The notes under the pieces were generated by a model. It ran no database searches. It had not been told where the DNA came from and saw nothing but the letters and a program-made list of their open reading frames with translations. 64,000 nucleotides of DNA from Allochromatium tepidum (GTDB taxonomy: Bacteria > Pseudomonadota > Gammaproteobacteria > Chromatiales > Chromatiaceae): NCBI RefSeq assembly GCF_018409545.1, contig NZ_AP024563.1, positions 2,130,001 to 2,194,000 on the forward strand. The letters are read 5' to 3'. The translations under genes were made by a program, and so were the position numbers. Shown in pieces: positions 19,701 through 29,136 of this stretch; position 1 is the stretch's first letter, and each line of letters begins with the position of its first letter.

Positions 19701-20729
19701 ATCCCGCCGCATCTGCGCATGAAGATCCGGCTGGTCGACGAGTCGGGGCAGGCGCTGGCCGTGGGCGACGATCCGCTGGCGCTCAAGCGGCGGTTCGCGG
19801 CGCAGGGTGCTCAGGGGTTCACCCGGATTCCGAGTGCCGCCCCCGCTCTGGAGCGCGAGGGGGTGACACGCTGGACCTTCGGCGACCTACCCGAGTCGGT
19901 GGATCTGACGCGCGCCGGGATCAAGCTACGCGGCTATCCGGCGCTGGTCGATCAGGGCGAGAGCGTGGCGATCCGGGTGCTCGACTCGACGGAGAATGCG
20001 GCGGCCGCGCATCGGGCGGGACTGCGGCGGCTCATCATGCTGCATCTGGGGGCCGATATTCGCCAACTGCGTAAGCAACTGCCGGATCTGGATCGGATGC
20101 GGTTGCAATATGCCAAGGCGCCGATGCCGACGACTCAGCCCGCCGATCTGGCCGATGAGCTGATCGCGCTCATCCTGGATCTGACCTTCATCGAAGATCA
20201 GCTGCCGATCCGCGCCCAAGCTGTCTTCGAGCAGCGTCTGGCCGTCTGCAAGCCTCAGCTTTTTCCGACGGCCAACACGGTCTGCCGGCTCATCGGGACG
20301 ATCCTGGGCGAATACCAGGCACTGCGCAAACGTCTGGCCAGCATCAACCAGGTCAACTGGATGCCCTCCGTGCTCGACATCCGCGATCAGCTCGACGCAC
20401 TGGTGTTCCGGGGTTTTCCGCAGACCATCCCCTATGTCCATCTCAAGGAGTATCCGCGCTATCTCAAGGCGATCGGACAGCGCATCGAGCGTCTGGCCCA
20501 TGCGCCCGATCGCGACCGACGCTGGATGAGCGAGATGGCCGGAATCCAGTCACGCTGGCGCGAACGCGAGACGGCGGCGCGCGCGGCCGGTCGTCAGGAT
20601 CCGCGTCTGGACGAGATCCGCTGGCTATTGGAGGAATTGCGCGTCTCGCTCTTCGCCCAGCAGCTTGGCACCGCCTGTCCGGTGTCGGTCAAACGCATCG
20701 AGGCGCGTTGGAAGGAGCTGGGGCTGTGA
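16800..20729 (+). CDS. hrpA: ATP-dependent RNA helicase HrpA
   Basis: A 1309-residue DEAH-box helicase of normal HrpA length. RecA domain 1 has Walker A LCGETGSGKSTQLP and the DEAH motif in LIIDEAHERG, with motif III SAT (VTSATI). Domain 2 has TNVAETSLTVPGI and QRKGRCGRVAAG. The winged-helix/ratchet region follows, and a long C-terminal DUF3418-type domain begins around residue 700. E. coli HrpA works on mRNA processing and rescues collided ribosomes. It stands alone, convergent with the GGDEF gene. Confidence 0.96.
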   Translation: MDLPNDQDIAGCLIRDRHSIRSRLRNLRRRARAGQPIDDGLSKLWDCIRASQSVVAQRQALVPRIEYPPELPVSERRDEVAALIERHQVIVLCGETGSGKSTQLPKLCLDLGRGRFGRIGHTQPRRIAARSLASRVAQELGVENGGLVGYKVRFHDRVRPETAIKLMTDGMLLAEIQQDRWLNEYDTLIIDEAHERGLNIDFLLGYLKGLLPRRPDLKLIVTSATIDPERFARHFADSERRPAPIIEISGRTYPVEVRYRPPEEESAAECDEPMQRAISDAVEELAQVGRGDVLVFLSGEREIRTTAETLRKHHPPSTEILPLFARQGPQEQARIFQPHGTRRVILATNVAETSLTVPGIHYVVDPGFARISRYSHRTKVQRLPVERVSQASANQRKGRCGRVAAGVCIRLYSEDNFQSRAAFTEPEIARANLAAVILQMKLLGFGAIEHFPFIDKPDSRLINDGYRTLEELGALDEARELTALGRQLARLPVDPRIGRMLLAAGEHQCLSEVLVIAAALSVQDPRERPHDKQQAADEIHAGFSHPESDFITFLNLWHFLDKERRQLSRNKFVKLCQRHFLSWNRVQEWRDIQAQLREQMLEMGFKESAATASQAPSLDADAYEKIHRALLAGLLGNIGFREAEREFQGARNSRFLIHPSSALFAKPPKWVMVAERVETTRRYGRIAAAVQPGWIERAAGHLLQRSYSEPHWQAKSGQVAAFEKVTLFGVTLVPKRRVNYGPINPAEAREIFLRFALTEGDFDTRAPFWRHNRELIEYVRHLESKSRRRDILVDEEAIYAFYAERVPAGIYSTPQFERWLRQVTRRTPRILHMRLSDLMRHEASEISAQSFPDQLQVGATALPLEYRFEPGAAADGVTLVVPLPLINQVSPDRLDWLVPGLIEERITALLRGLPKTLRKAFVPIPDTAKRLAARLVPSDRPLIQALAEEIRAMSGVRIPEDAWDQSVIPPHLRMKIRLVDESGQALAVGDDPLALKRRFAAQGAQGFTRIPSAAPALEREGVTRWTFGDLPESVDLTRAGIKLRGYPALVDQGESVAIRVLDSTENAAAAHRAGLRRLIMLHLGADIRQLRKQLPDLDRMRLQYAKAPMPTTQPADLADELIALILDLTFIEDQLPIRAQAVFEQRLAVCKPQLFPTANTVCRLIGTILGEYQALRKRLASINQVNWMPSVLDIRDQLDALVFRGFPQTIPYVHLKEYPRYLKAIGQRIERLAHAPDRDRRWMSEMAGIQSRWRERETAARAAGRQDPRLDEIRWLLEELRVSLFAQQLGTACPVSVKRIEARWKELGL

Positions 20730-20751
20730 CATTCGAACGCGCGTTGCAGGA

Positions 20752-22062
20752 TCATTCGACCGAATCGTCGATCACGAATCGATTGCGCCCGCCCTGCTTG
20801 GCGCGATAGAGACAGGCATCGGCGCGGTCGATCATGGCTTGCAGACTGTCGCCCAACGCCAGGGTCGCGCCCAGACTGATCGTGACCGACAGCGACAGAT
20901 CCTCGTGCGCGATGGATGCTGATTCGACAGCGGCCCGCAGCCGCTCCAGGATCACGGCCAGATGTTCCTGATCGATCCCGGTCAGCAGGATACAGAACTC
21001 CTCACCGCCATAGCGCCCGAGCAGATCGGCCTGACGCACGCCGCAGGCCAGGAGGCTCGCCACCTGCTTGATGACCCGATCCCCGGCCAGATGGCCGTGG
21101 GTGTCGTTGACGCGCTTGAAATGGTCGATGTCGAGCATGACGGCCGCCAGCGCCAGTTGACGCCGCCGTGCCGCCGCATGGAGAGTCTCGCCGGCATTGA
21201 AGAAATGGCGACGGTTGTAGAGCCCGGTGAGATAGTCGCGCACCGAGGAGTCGCGGATGGCGCGCACCAGCTCGATCTGCTCGATGTTCTGGATGACGCG
21301 GCAATAGAACTCCTCGACCAGGAAGGGCTTGACGATGAAGTCGTTGGCGCCGTTCTTGAGCAGTCGCGCCGAGAGCGCCGAGGAGTTCTGCTCCGATAGC
21401 CCGATGATGGCCAGTTCCGAGCGCGGCTGACGCTGCCGTAGCGCACCGATGAGTGCGAGTCCGTCCATCTCCGGCATGTTGTAGTCGGTGATGACCAGGT
21501 CGACCCCCGGATCGGACTTCATGATCTCAAGGGCTGCACGCCCGTTCTCGGCCTGGAGCACCTGGAGACGATGCAGTTCGAGCAGCTTGGCCAGATAGGC
21601 GCGAAAGGAGTGCGAATCATCGACCACCAGCACCTTGATGTGCTGGTTGCGGTGAATGCGCCGCACCAGGGTCGCGACGTGATCGATTTCGTGCAGACTG
21701 CTCTTGAGCAGATAGTCGACCACCTCCTTGGCCAGCATACGCTCGCGAATCTCCTCGTCGTAGTGGGCCGTGAGCACGATCGCCGGGATGCCGTGTGCAC
21801 GCACCAGATCGATCGCCTCGCCCTCGCGCGAGTCGGGCAGATTGAGATCGACCACGGCCGCGAAGAAGCGCTCCGGCTCTGTGGCCAGCAAAGCCCTGGC
21901 CTCGGCCAGCGAACCGGCGATCTCGGACTCGACGCCGGCCAGATCCTGGCAGCGCGCACGCAGCAACCGGCTGATCGCCTGACTGTCGTCGATCAGCAAT
22001 AGACGCTCGCCCGCAACCGACGCTTCGACGTCGACCTCGGTTGAGCTGGGTATCGTGGGCAT
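20752..22062 (-). CDS. Diguanylate cyclase response regulator with two receiver domains
   Basis: A 436-residue protein with domain order REC-REC-GGDEF. Receiver 1 has LLLIDDS and the phospho-acceptor Asp in VVDLNLPDS. Receiver 2 has VLVVDDS and VITDYNMPEMDG with the conserved Lys in FIVKPF. The cyclase active site is GRYGGEEF and an inhibitory I-site RxxD (RQAD) lies five residues before it, so product inhibition by c-di-GMP is expected. No kinase gene is adjacent. I placed the start at ATG 22062; a GTG directly before it is an alternative. Confidence 0.93.
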   Translation of the reverse strand: MPTIPSSTEVDVEASVAGERLLLIDDSQAISRLLRARCQDLAGVESEIAGSLAEARALLATEPERFFAAVVDLNLPDSREGEAIDLVRAHGIPAIVLTAHYDEEIRERMLAKEVVDYLLKSSLHEIDHVATLVRRIHRNQHIKVLVVDDSHSFRAYLAKLLELHRLQVLQAENGRAALEIMKSDPGVDLVITDYNMPEMDGLALIGALRQRQPRSELAIIGLSEQNSSALSARLLKNGANDFIVKPFLVEEFYCRVIQNIEQIELVRAIRDSSVRDYLTGLYNRRHFFNAGETLHAAARRRQLALAAVMLDIDHFKRVNDTHGHLAGDRVIKQVASLLACGVRQADLLGRYGGEEFCILLTGIDQEHLAVILERLRAAVESASIAHEDLSLSVTISLGATLALGDSLQAMIDRADACLYRAKQGGRNRFVIDDSVE

Positions 22063-22138
22063 CACGTCGACATCACCTCGATCGTTGTCGGTTTCCTAGG
22101 GGCGCCGGGTGCTCGGCGCGGATGGTTGGGCCTGGCGG

Positions 22139-23263
22139 CTAGAGTCCGGTCGCCTCGGCCACGGCTTCCACGACACGCACCTGGGTGTCCCCATCCAGAT
22201 AGGGGTGCATGGGCAGACTCATCACCCGACGGGCGACGGCGGCGCTGACCGGATAGTCCTCGCCCGGCAGACCGACATGGAACACCGGCTGCTCGTTGAG
22301 CGGGATCGGGTAATGGACGGCGGTCGGGATGCCCTGTTCGTTGAGCTTGGCGGCGACGGCGTCGCGATCCTCGACCTGAATGGTGTACTGGGCATAGACC
22401 GACAGGTTGTGCGGATGGACATGGGGCGTGAGCACGGGCGCGCCGCCGACATCCGTGCCGACCGCGCCGCGCGCCTGGAACAGTTCGGTATAGCGCGCAC
22501 CGATCCGGGCGCGAGCCTCGACCTCCTCGGGGAAGATCGCCATCTTGGCGAGCAGGATGGCCGCCTGCAAGGTGTCCAGACGCGCGTTCAGCCCGAGACG
22601 CGGATGATGGTAGCGCCGGTCCTGGCCATGATTGCGGATCTCGCGCAGGGACTTGGCGAGCGCGTCGTCGTCGGTGAAGCAGGCGCCCGCGTCGCCATAG
22701 GCGCCGAGCGGCTTGGCCGGGAAGAAGGAGGTACAGCCGATGCGCGAGAGTGCGCAGGAGCGTCGTCCGTGATAGCTCGCACCGAAGCTCTGGGCCGCAT
22801 CCTCGATCACCGGCAGGCGATGGCGCGCGGCGACGGCGGCGATGGCGTCCATGTCGGCGCACTGGCCATAGAGCGAGACCGGCATGATGGCGCGGGTGCG
22901 TCCGGTGATGGCCGCTTCGATCTTGCTCGGATCGATATTGTAGGTGACGGGGTCGATGTCGACGAACACCGGACGCGCGCCCAGGAGCGCGATCATCTCG
23001 CCGGTGGCGATGAAGGTGAAGGGCGTGGTGATGACCTCGTCGCCACGGCCGATCTCGAGTGCCATCATGGCCGCGAGCAGTGCATCCGTGCCGCTCGACA
23101 GGCCGATGCAGTGACGCACACCGACGAACTCAGCCAACCGTTCCTCGAGTTCCTGGACTTCAGGCCCCTGGATGAACAGGCCATGGTCGAGCACGGCTTC
23201 GATGCGGGCCTTCACATCGCGGTCGATGCGGGCGTACTGGGTCTTCAGGTCGATGAATTGCAT
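22139..23263 (-). CDS. DegT/DnrJ/EryC1/StrS sugar aminotransferase (WbpE-like)
   Basis: A 374-residue PLP-dependent aminotransferase of the nucleotide-sugar family. The PLP lysine is in TSFFPAKPLGAYGDAG; other landmarks are SSGTDALLAAMMAL, VSLYGQCADM, IEDAAQSFGASY and NHGQDRRYHH. The start MQFIDLKTQYARI and the overall pattern are close to WbpE, which aminates UDP-2-acetamido-3-keto-glucuronic acid for O-antigen synthesis. No other wbp genes are nearby, so the exact substrate is not assured. Confidence 0.9.
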   Translation of the reverse strand: MQFIDLKTQYARIDRDVKARIEAVLDHGLFIQGPEVQELEERLAEFVGVRHCIGLSSGTDALLAAMMALEIGRGDEVITTPFTFIATGEMIALLGARPVFVDIDPVTYNIDPSKIEAAITGRTRAIMPVSLYGQCADMDAIAAVAARHRLPVIEDAAQSFGASYHGRRSCALSRIGCTSFFPAKPLGAYGDAGACFTDDDALAKSLREIRNHGQDRRYHHPRLGLNARLDTLQAAILLAKMAIFPEEVEARARIGARYTELFQARGAVGTDVGGAPVLTPHVHPHNLSVYAQYTIQVEDRDAVAAKLNEQGIPTAVHYPIPLNEQPVFHVGLPGEDYPVSAAVARRVMSLPMHPYLDGDTQVRVVEAVAEATGL

Positions 23264-23438
23264 GCGGGTCGCCTTGGCGAGTCTCTCGCCGTCTCTCTGG
23301 ATAGGGTGTCCCAGACCGCTGCGGGCGTGTTGCATCGGTCGTCGGGGGCATGGAGAATCGTTCGTTCGATTATAGGGGCGCTGCCCAATGCAGGGGCCTA
23401 TATTTCATCGCAACGTCGAGAAAACGCGGAGTCCGATC

Positions 23439-24311
23439 ATGCCCGACCCCTTGCGCGCACTCATTGGATGTGGACTGCTGTTGGCGTCGACCGGGCTGGT
23501 CCGGGCCCAAAGCGAGACGCCCGAATCTTCCGCGCCATCCGCTCCGATCGAGGAGGAATCGAGTCCGGAGCCGGTTCCGGTTCCATTCGAGGGACTCGAC
23601 TGGCATCTGACGACCTATCGAAGCGACTCCGGTCCGACCGCGGTCGAACCCCGCTCGCGCCCGACCGAGTTCAGGTTCGAGGCCGGCCGATTCTCAGGCA
23701 GTACCGGCTGCAACCGGGTTCAGGGCGGCTATGAGGTCGAGGGTACCGACTTCCGCTTCGGTGAGGGCCTGGCCGCGACCCGTATGGCCTGCCCCGAGCC
23801 GCTGATGAAGCAGGAAACGGCGATCTTCAAGGCCCTCCAAAGGGTGACAGGCTACCGCTATGTGCCGGATCGCCTGGAACTGACGGATGATCGGGACGAG
23901 ACTGTGCTGAGCTTCACCCGGATCGGCGCACCGACGAGCGGAGCGGATGACATGCTGCAAGGACGTAACTGGGTGCTCGAAGCCTATGCCGATGCTCAGG
24001 GAACGCTGGTCGGCCCGATCCGGGGCACCACGATCGACCTGAGCTTCGACCCGCGCGGACGGATCAGCGGTTCGGACGGCTGCAATCGCTATCTGAGCGG
24101 CTTCACGCGCGCGAAGTCGTCGCTGTCGTTCGGGCCGATCGCGACCACGCGCATGGCCTGCCCCGCCACCGATGGCCGGGCGGAGCAGGCGCGGGCCTAT
24201 GCCGGGTTGCTCGGGCGGGTCAGTGCCTATCGGATCGAGGACGGGCGTCTGCTCCTGCTGGATGCAAAGGGCACGACCCTGGCACGTCTGCGGGCCGCGC
24301 CTGCCGAGTGA
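23439..24311 (+). CDS. Exported protein with two META (HslJ-like) domains
   Basis: A 290-residue protein with an N-terminal signal peptide (ALIGCGLLLASTGLVRAQ). A Pro/Glu-rich linker is followed by two tandem META domains. Each has the hallmark GxxGCNxxxGxY-type core: FSGSTGCNRVQGGY then ATRMACPEPLM in the first; ISGSDGCNRYLSGF then TTRMACPATDG in the second. META domains occur in HslJ-type envelope proteins of poorly known function. The two copies suggest an internal duplication. Confidence 0.85.
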   Translation: MPDPLRALIGCGLLLASTGLVRAQSETPESSAPSAPIEEESSPEPVPVPFEGLDWHLTTYRSDSGPTAVEPRSRPTEFRFEAGRFSGSTGCNRVQGGYEVEGTDFRFGEGLAATRMACPEPLMKQETAIFKALQRVTGYRYVPDRLELTDDRDETVLSFTRIGAPTSGADDMLQGRNWVLEAYADAQGTLVGPIRGTTIDLSFDPRGRISGSDGCNRYLSGFTRAKSSLSFGPIATTRMACPATDGRAEQARAYAGLLGRVSAYRIEDGRLLLLDAKGTTLARLRAAPAE

Positions 24312-24422
24312 CACCCGCACCCTCGTATTCCTTCGCATCGGCTCGGGCGTCGAACCGAAACATCGCAGGACGTTCGGGTATACTCACACGTCCAAACCAC
24401 GCTTTACGGATCGGGGCCGGTC

Positions 24423-24635
24423 ATGCGCTGCTGGGCGAACAATCTCTTCATCCTCATCGTCGTCGTACTCGGCACGCTCGCCATGCTCGGCGCCTGTGGT
24501 CAGAAGGGCGACCTCTACCTGCCCGAACCGGCGTCCGAGTCCACCAGATCCAACGTGCCGCCGGGCACCGATGTCCCAACCCCGCTGCCGGTGCCGCCGG
24601 AGTCCGGGGTGAATGCCGACACCTCTCAACCCTAA
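24423..24635 (+). CDS. lptM: LPS-assembly lipoprotein LptM (YifL family)
   Basis: A 70-residue lipoprotein precursor. The signal helix (LFILIVVVLGTLAML) ends at the lipobox LGACGQKGDLYLPEP, and the stretch C-x-x-K-G-x-L-Y-x-P just after the Cys is the LptM/YifL signature. In E. coli LptM stabilises the LptD-LptE outer-membrane translocon. The tail is Pro/Ser-rich and disordered. It lies 21 bases before lysA, the conserved gene order. A TATACT element about 45 bases upstream may be its -10 box. Confidence 0.88.
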   Translation: MRCWANNLFILIVVVLGTLAMLGACGQKGDLYLPEPASESTRSNVPPGTDVPTPLPVPPESGVNADTSQP

Positions 24636-24656
24636 CACTCAGATTCCCCGACACGC

Positions 24657-25928
24657 ATGGATCACTTCAACGACCGCGACGGACTCCTCCACGCCGAGGA
24701 GGTGCCGCTCACCGAGATCGCCGAGCGCTTCGGCACGCCCTGCTATGTCTATTCGCGCGCCACGATCGAACGCCACTGGCACGCCTTCGAACGCGCCTTT
24801 CGCGATCATCCGCACCTGATCTGCTTTTCGGTCAAGTCCAATTCCAACCTCGCGGTCCTGAACGTGCTCGCGCGGCTGGGGTCGGGCTTCGACATCGTCT
24901 CGGTCGGCGAGCTGGAACGGGTGCTGGCCGCCGGCGGCGATCCGGCCAGGGTCGTCTTCTCGGGCGTGGGCAAGCGTGCCGACGAGATCCGGCGCGCGCT
25001 GGAGGTCGGCATCCGCTGCTTCAACGTCGAGTCCGAGTCCGAGCTGACCCGGATCGACCGGATCGCCGGTGAACTCGGGGTTCGGGCGCCGGTGTCGCTG
25101 CGCGTCAACCCGGACGTCGATCCCCAGACCCACCACTACATCTCCACCGGCCTGAAGGAGAACAAGTTCGGCATCGACATCCAGGAGGCCGAGTCGATCT
25201 ATGCGCTCGCCGCCGCGATGCCGAACCTGAAGGTCATTGGGATCGACTATCACATCGGCTCGCAACTGACGGATCTGGCGCCCTTCATCGACGCGCTCGG
25301 ACGGGTGCTGGCGCTGGCCGACCGGCTGTGCGCTTCGGGGATCGCCATCGAGCATCTGGATCTGGGCGGCGGACTCGGCATCCGCTATCGTGAGGAGCAT
25401 CCGCCGGAACCGGCCGCCTATGCCGCCGCCATGAGCCATCTGCTGTCCGATCGCCCCTATGAAGTGATCCTGGAACCGGGACGTGCCATCGTCGGCAACG
25501 CCGGTGTGCTGCTGACGCGGGTCGAGTATCTCAAGCACGGGTCGCACAAGCATTTCGCCATCCTCGACGCGGCCATGAACGACCTGATGCGGCCCGCGCT
25601 CTATCAGGCCGGTCACGAGATCGTGCGCGTGGTCCGGGAGACCGACGCCGATCCGAGCCGTTACGATCTGGTCGGCCCGGTGTGCGAGACGGCGGACTTC
25701 CTCGGCAAGGACCGTACCCTGGCGCTGGAGGAAGGCGATCTGGTCGCGGTGCGCGGGGCCGGGGCCTATGGCTTCACCATGAGTTCCAACTACAACAGCC
25801 GTCCGCGCACCGCCGAGGTCATGGTCGACGGCGACCGCGTCTATCTGGTGCGCGAGCGCGAGCAGGTCGCGGATCTCTACGCGGGAGAACATCTGTTGCC
25901 GTCCGAGACACTGACCGCCGCCGCATGA
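24657..25928 (+). CDS. lysA: Diaminopimelate decarboxylase
   Basis: This 423-residue PLP enzyme makes lysine from meso-diaminopimelate. The PLP lysine is in [17 protein letters not shown] and [11 protein letters not shown] bind phosphate, and [14 protein letters not shown] carries the active-site Cys of the partner subunit. Length is normal. The stop overlaps the next gene as ATGA. It belongs to the lptM-lysA-dapF group. Confidence 0.96.
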   Translation: MDHFNDRDGLLHAEEVPLTEIAERFGTPCYVYSRATIERHWHAFERAFRDHPHLICFSVKSNSNLAVLNVLARLGSGFDIVSVGELERVLAAGGDPARVVFSGVGKRADEIRRALEVGIRCFNVESESELTRIDRIAGELGVRAPVSLRVNPDVDPQTHHYISTGLKENKFGIDIQEAESIYALAAAMPNLKVIGIDYHIGSQLTDLAPFIDALGRVLALADRLCASGIAIEHLDLGGGLGIRYREEHPPEPAAYAAAMSHLLSDRPYEVILEPGRAIVGNAGVLLTRVEYLKHGSHKHFAILDAAMNDLMRPALYQAGHEIVRVVRETDADPSRYDLVGPVCETADFLGKDRTLALEEGDLVAVRGAGAYGFTMSSNYNSRPRTAEVMVDGDRVYLVREREQVADLYAGEHLLPSETLTAAA

Positions 25929-26596
25929 AACGTCGTCCCGAACCCGAATTGATGGATGGCGAGGCCCAGGCGCTCGCCTATGCCCAGGCCGATTTCAACG
26001 CCTCCAACAGGCTCTTCATCGAGCTGTTGCGCCGACTGGTGCCCGGATCGCTCGCCGGGGCCACGGCGCTCGATCTCGGGTGCGGGCCGGCGGACATCGT
26101 GATCCGCTTTCTGCGTGCCTATCCGGGCGCGACCTGTGATGCGCTCGACGGATCGCGCCCGATGCTGGATCTGGCCCGGTGTGCGCTCGACGCCCGGCCT
26201 GAGATCGCCGCGCGCGCCCGACTGCTGCATGACGTCATCCCGTCCGAACAGCTAGAACGTGGGCACTATGATCTGGTGATCTCCAACAGCCTGCTGCATC
26301 ACCTGCCCGACCCGGCCGTGTTGTGGCGGACGCTGCGTGAGACGGCCAAGCCCGGCGCGCCCGTGCTGGTCATGGATCTGATGCGCCCGGCCTCGCCCGG
26401 CTGGGTCGAGGCGCTGGTCGAGAGTTATGCCGCCGACGAGTCCGAGATCCTGCGCACCGATTTCCGCAACTCGCTCTATGCCGCCTTCGAGCCGGCCGAG
26501 GTGAGCGCGCAGCTCGCCGCCGCCGGTCTGGAGACGCTGGAGGTCGCGGTGGTCAGCGATCGGCATCTCGCCGTCATGGGGCATCTGCCGGCATGA
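25925..26596 (+). CDS. Class I SAM-dependent methyltransferase
   Basis: A 223-residue methyltransferase. Motif I is [12 protein letters not shown], followed by the acidic CDALDGS, and the post-I motif [11 protein letters not shown]. The substrate is unknown; the overall pattern (HHLPD with a C-terminal [10 protein letters not shown] helix) resembles small-molecule methyltransferases of the type 11 group. It overlaps lysA and dapF by four bases each, an unusual insertion in a normally adjacent pair, so it is translated together with diaminopimelate metabolism. Confidence 0.88.
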   Translation: MKRRPEPELMDGEAQALAYAQADFNASNRLFIELLRRLVPGSLAGATALDLGCGPADIVIRFLRAYPGATCDALDGSRPMLDLARCALDARPEIAARARLLHDVIPSEQLERGHYDLVISNSLLHHLPDPAVLWRTLRETAKPGAPVLVMDLMRPASPGWVEALVESYAADESEILRTDFRNSLYAAFEPAEVSAQLAAAGLETLEVAVVSDRHLAVMGHLPA

Positions 26597-27435
26597 GACT
26601 GCGCTTCACCAAGATGCAGGGACTGGGTAACGACTTCGTCGTCTTCGACGGCGTGCGCCAGCGGGTCGACCCGGATGCGGAGTTCGCGCGACGTCTGGCC
26701 GATCGGCGTTTCGGCGTCGGCTGCGATCAGATCCTGCTGGTCGAGCCGCCGCGTCTGCCCGAGACCGATTTCCACTACCGCATCTTCAACGCCGACGGCT
26801 CCGAGGTCGAACAGTGCGGCAATGGCGCGCGCTGTTTCGCCCGCTTCGTCCGCGATCAGGGTCTGACCGACAAGGACGAGATCCCGGTCGGCACGGCGGC
26901 CGGCGCGATTCGGCTCTATTTGGAGCCGGATGGCCAGGTTCGGGTCGACATGGGCGCGCCCGAGTTCAGGCCGGCGCGCATCCCCTTCACGGTCGAGACC
27001 GAAACCGAGACGCCGGACGCGACCTATCCGCTGGAGGCTGGAGGCCGGAAGCTGACCATCGGCGTACTCTCCATGGGCAATCCGCACGCCGTCCTGATCG
27101 TCGACGACGTCGACTCGGCGCCGGTCGCCACGCTCGGCCCGCTGATCGAGCATCATCCGGACTTCCCGCGCCGGGTGAACGTCGGTTTCATGCAGATACT
27201 CGGACCGAACGCGATCCGGCTGCGCGTGCACGAGCGCGGCGCGGGCGAGACGCTCGCCTGCGGCACCGGCGCCTGTGCCGCCGTGGTCAGCGGACGCCGG
27301 CGCGGACGGCTCGATGAGCGGGTGCGGGTCGCGCTGCCCGGCGGCGAACTGGTGATCGAATGGCGCGGTCCTGGGCATCCTGTCTGGATGACGGGGCCGG
27401 CCGTCAATGTCTTCGAGGGCGAGATCGAACGATGA
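26593..27435 (+). CDS. dapF: Diaminopimelate epimerase
   Basis: A 280-residue enzyme interconverting LL- and meso-diaminopimelate for peptidoglycan and lysine. It opens with the family motif [14 protein letters not shown]. The two catalytic cysteines are in [13 protein letters not shown] and [12 protein letters not shown]. Length is normal. The ATG overlaps the methyltransferase stop. Confidence 0.97.
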   Translation: MRLRFTKMQGLGNDFVVFDGVRQRVDPDAEFARRLADRRFGVGCDQILLVEPPRLPETDFHYRIFNADGSEVEQCGNGARCFARFVRDQGLTDKDEIPVGTAAGAIRLYLEPDGQVRVDMGAPEFRPARIPFTVETETETPDATYPLEAGGRKLTIGVLSMGNPHAVLIVDDVDSAPVATLGPLIEHHPDFPRRVNVGFMQILGPNAIRLRVHERGAGETLACGTGACAAVVSGRRRGRLDERVRVALPGGELVIEWRGPGHPVWMTGPAVNVFEGEIER

Positions 27436-27445
27436 GGGAACCTGC

Positions 27446-28141
27446 ATGATGCATCAGGCCGAACACAGCCGGGACGAGGCGTTCGACCAGGAACGACAGG
27501 TCGTCGACTATCTCATCGCCCATCCGGACTTCCTCGCCCGTCACCCCGAGGTGCTGAGCATCATCGAGGTGCCGCACGGCATCCGGGGCGCGGTGTCGCT
27601 GATCGAGTATCAGGTTCGCGTCCTGCGCCGCCAGCTCGCGATCGAGCGCAACCGGCTCGTCCATCTCATCGCGCGTGCGCGCCGGAACGAAGCCCTGGCG
27701 ATCCGTCTGCATGGTCTGTTCCTGCAACTGATGACGGTCGATGACCCCGAGCATCTCTGTCGCCTGCTACGCGAGACCCTGCTGCGCGAGTTCCACGCCG
27801 AGGCACTGGCGTTCAAGCTTTTCTCGCTTGCGACCCTCGAAAGCCGGCCGCACGATCCACTGGTCAACGCCTTTGCCGACTTCATAGACCGTCGCAACGC
27901 ACTCTGCGGTCCGTTGAGTCCCGAACGCGCGCTCGCCCTCTTCGGCGACGGCGGCGCGGGTATCCACTCGGCCGCCATCATCCCGATCCAGGCCGACGGC
28001 CAGTCCGGCATCATCGCCATCGGCAGCTCGGATGCCACCCGCTTCAGCCCCGAGATGGGCACCGACTTCCTGAACCGGCTCGGCGAGGTCATCAGCCGGA
28101 AGCTCAGGACGGTGCGTCTCGGCGACTGCGCACCGCACTGA
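27446..28141 (+). CDS. DUF484 family protein
   Basis: A 231-residue protein of the DUF484 family (E. coli YigA neighbourhood type). The N-terminus has the characteristic VVDYLIAHPDFLARHPEVL, followed by a helical segment (LIEYQVRVLRRQLAIERNRL) and a GAF-like C-terminal domain. It is consistently found between dapF and xerC, and is here 10 bases after dapF. A role with XerC is suspected only from this synteny. I chose the first of two adjacent ATGs, 27446, with GGGAA upstream. Confidence 0.9.
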   Translation: MMHQAEHSRDEAFDQERQVVDYLIAHPDFLARHPEVLSIIEVPHGIRGAVSLIEYQVRVLRRQLAIERNRLVHLIARARRNEALAIRLHGLFLQLMTVDDPEHLCRLLRETLLREFHAEALAFKLFSLATLESRPHDPLVNAFADFIDRRNALCGPLSPERALALFGDGGAGIHSAAIIPIQADGQSGIIAIGSSDATRFSPEMGTDFLNRLGEVISRKLRTVRLGDCAPH

Positions 28142-28154
28142 TCCGCCGCCGACC

Positions 28155-29117
28155 ATGCCCACACGCCCGGACGAACCGACCGCGCAAACCGCGATCGATA
28201 CGACTCGGATCGAGCGTTTCATCGCGCATCTGGCGCACGAGCGACGGCTGTCCGAGCATACGGTCCGCGCCTATCGGCACGATCTGACCCAGATCGCCGC
28301 CTGGCTCGCCGCTCAGGGCGAGCGGGACGCGGGGTCGATCGAGCGGCTCGACGAGGCCGGCATCCGACGCTATACCGCCTGGCGCCATCGTCAGGGCGTC
28401 TCGGGCAAGACGCTCCAGCGCGAACTCTCCAGCCTGCGCGGGTTCTATCGCTGGCTGTTGCGCGAGAATCAGGCCGTGGCCAATCCGGCCGTCGGCCTCC
28501 GCGCGCCCAAGAGTCCGCGCAAGCTTCCGCACACCTTCGACGCCGATCAGCTCGGTGCCCTGCTCGATCCGGTGGACGAAGATCCGCTCATGATCCGCGA
28601 CACGGCCATGGTCGAACTGTTCTATTCCTCGGGTCTGCGTCTGGCCGAGTTGGTGAGCATAAATCTGGGCGACATCGACATGCGCGACGGCGAGCTGGGC
28701 GTGATCGGCAAGGGGTCGAAGAGCCGGCGGGTTCCGGTCGGTCGGAAGGCACGCGAGGCGATCGAACGCTGGCTGGCGGTGCGTCCGGCGCTGGCCGATC
28801 GCGACGAGCGGGCGCTGTTCGTCAGTCTGCGCGGCGGGCGCATCCATCCGCGCACGGTCGAGAAGCGGCTGGAACGCTGGGCGGTCGAACGGGGCGCCAG
28901 TCAACATCTGCACCCGCATCTGCTCAGACACAGCTTCGCGACCCATCTGCTGGAATCCTCCGGCGACCTGCGCGCCGTGCAGGAACTACTCGGCCATGCC
29001 GACATCGGCACGACCCAGATCTATACCCATCTCGACTTCCAGCATCTGGCTCAGGTCTATGATCAGGCGCATCCGCGCGCGCGCCGGAAGTCATCGAAAC
29101 CGGACGAGCGGACCTGA
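28155..29117 (+). CDS. xerC: Tyrosine recombinase XerC
   Basis: A 320-residue site-specific recombinase that, with XerD, resolves chromosome dimers at dif. The N-terminal SAM-like domain (FIAHLAHERRLSEHTVRAYRHDL) is followed by the catalytic domain with Arg in SSGLRLAELV, Lys in GKGSKSRRVPV, HLLRHSFATHL, LGHADIGTTQ and the nucleophile Tyr in IYTHLDFQHL. It is the chromosomal housekeeping enzyme, not a mobile-element integrase, because it sits in the conserved dapF-DUF484-xerC operon. Confidence 0.95.
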   Translation: MPTRPDEPTAQTAIDTTRIERFIAHLAHERRLSEHTVRAYRHDLTQIAAWLAAQGERDAGSIERLDEAGIRRYTAWRHRQGVSGKTLQRELSSLRGFYRWLLRENQAVANPAVGLRAPKSPRKLPHTFDADQLGALLDPVDEDPLMIRDTAMVELFYSSGLRLAELVSINLGDIDMRDGELGVIGKGSKSRRVPVGRKAREAIERWLAVRPALADRDERALFVSLRGGRIHPRTVEKRLERWAVERGASQHLHPHLLRHSFATHLLESSGDLRAVQELLGHADIGTTQIYTHLDFQHLAQVYDQAHPRARRKSSKPDERT

Positions 29118-29136
29118 TCGAAGCGACGAATCCACC

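Noticed and set aside
28155-29117. XerC as a mobile-element integrase
   Set aside because: It lies in the conserved dapF-DUF484-xerC operon with no attachment repeats or cargo, so it is the housekeeping recombinase.
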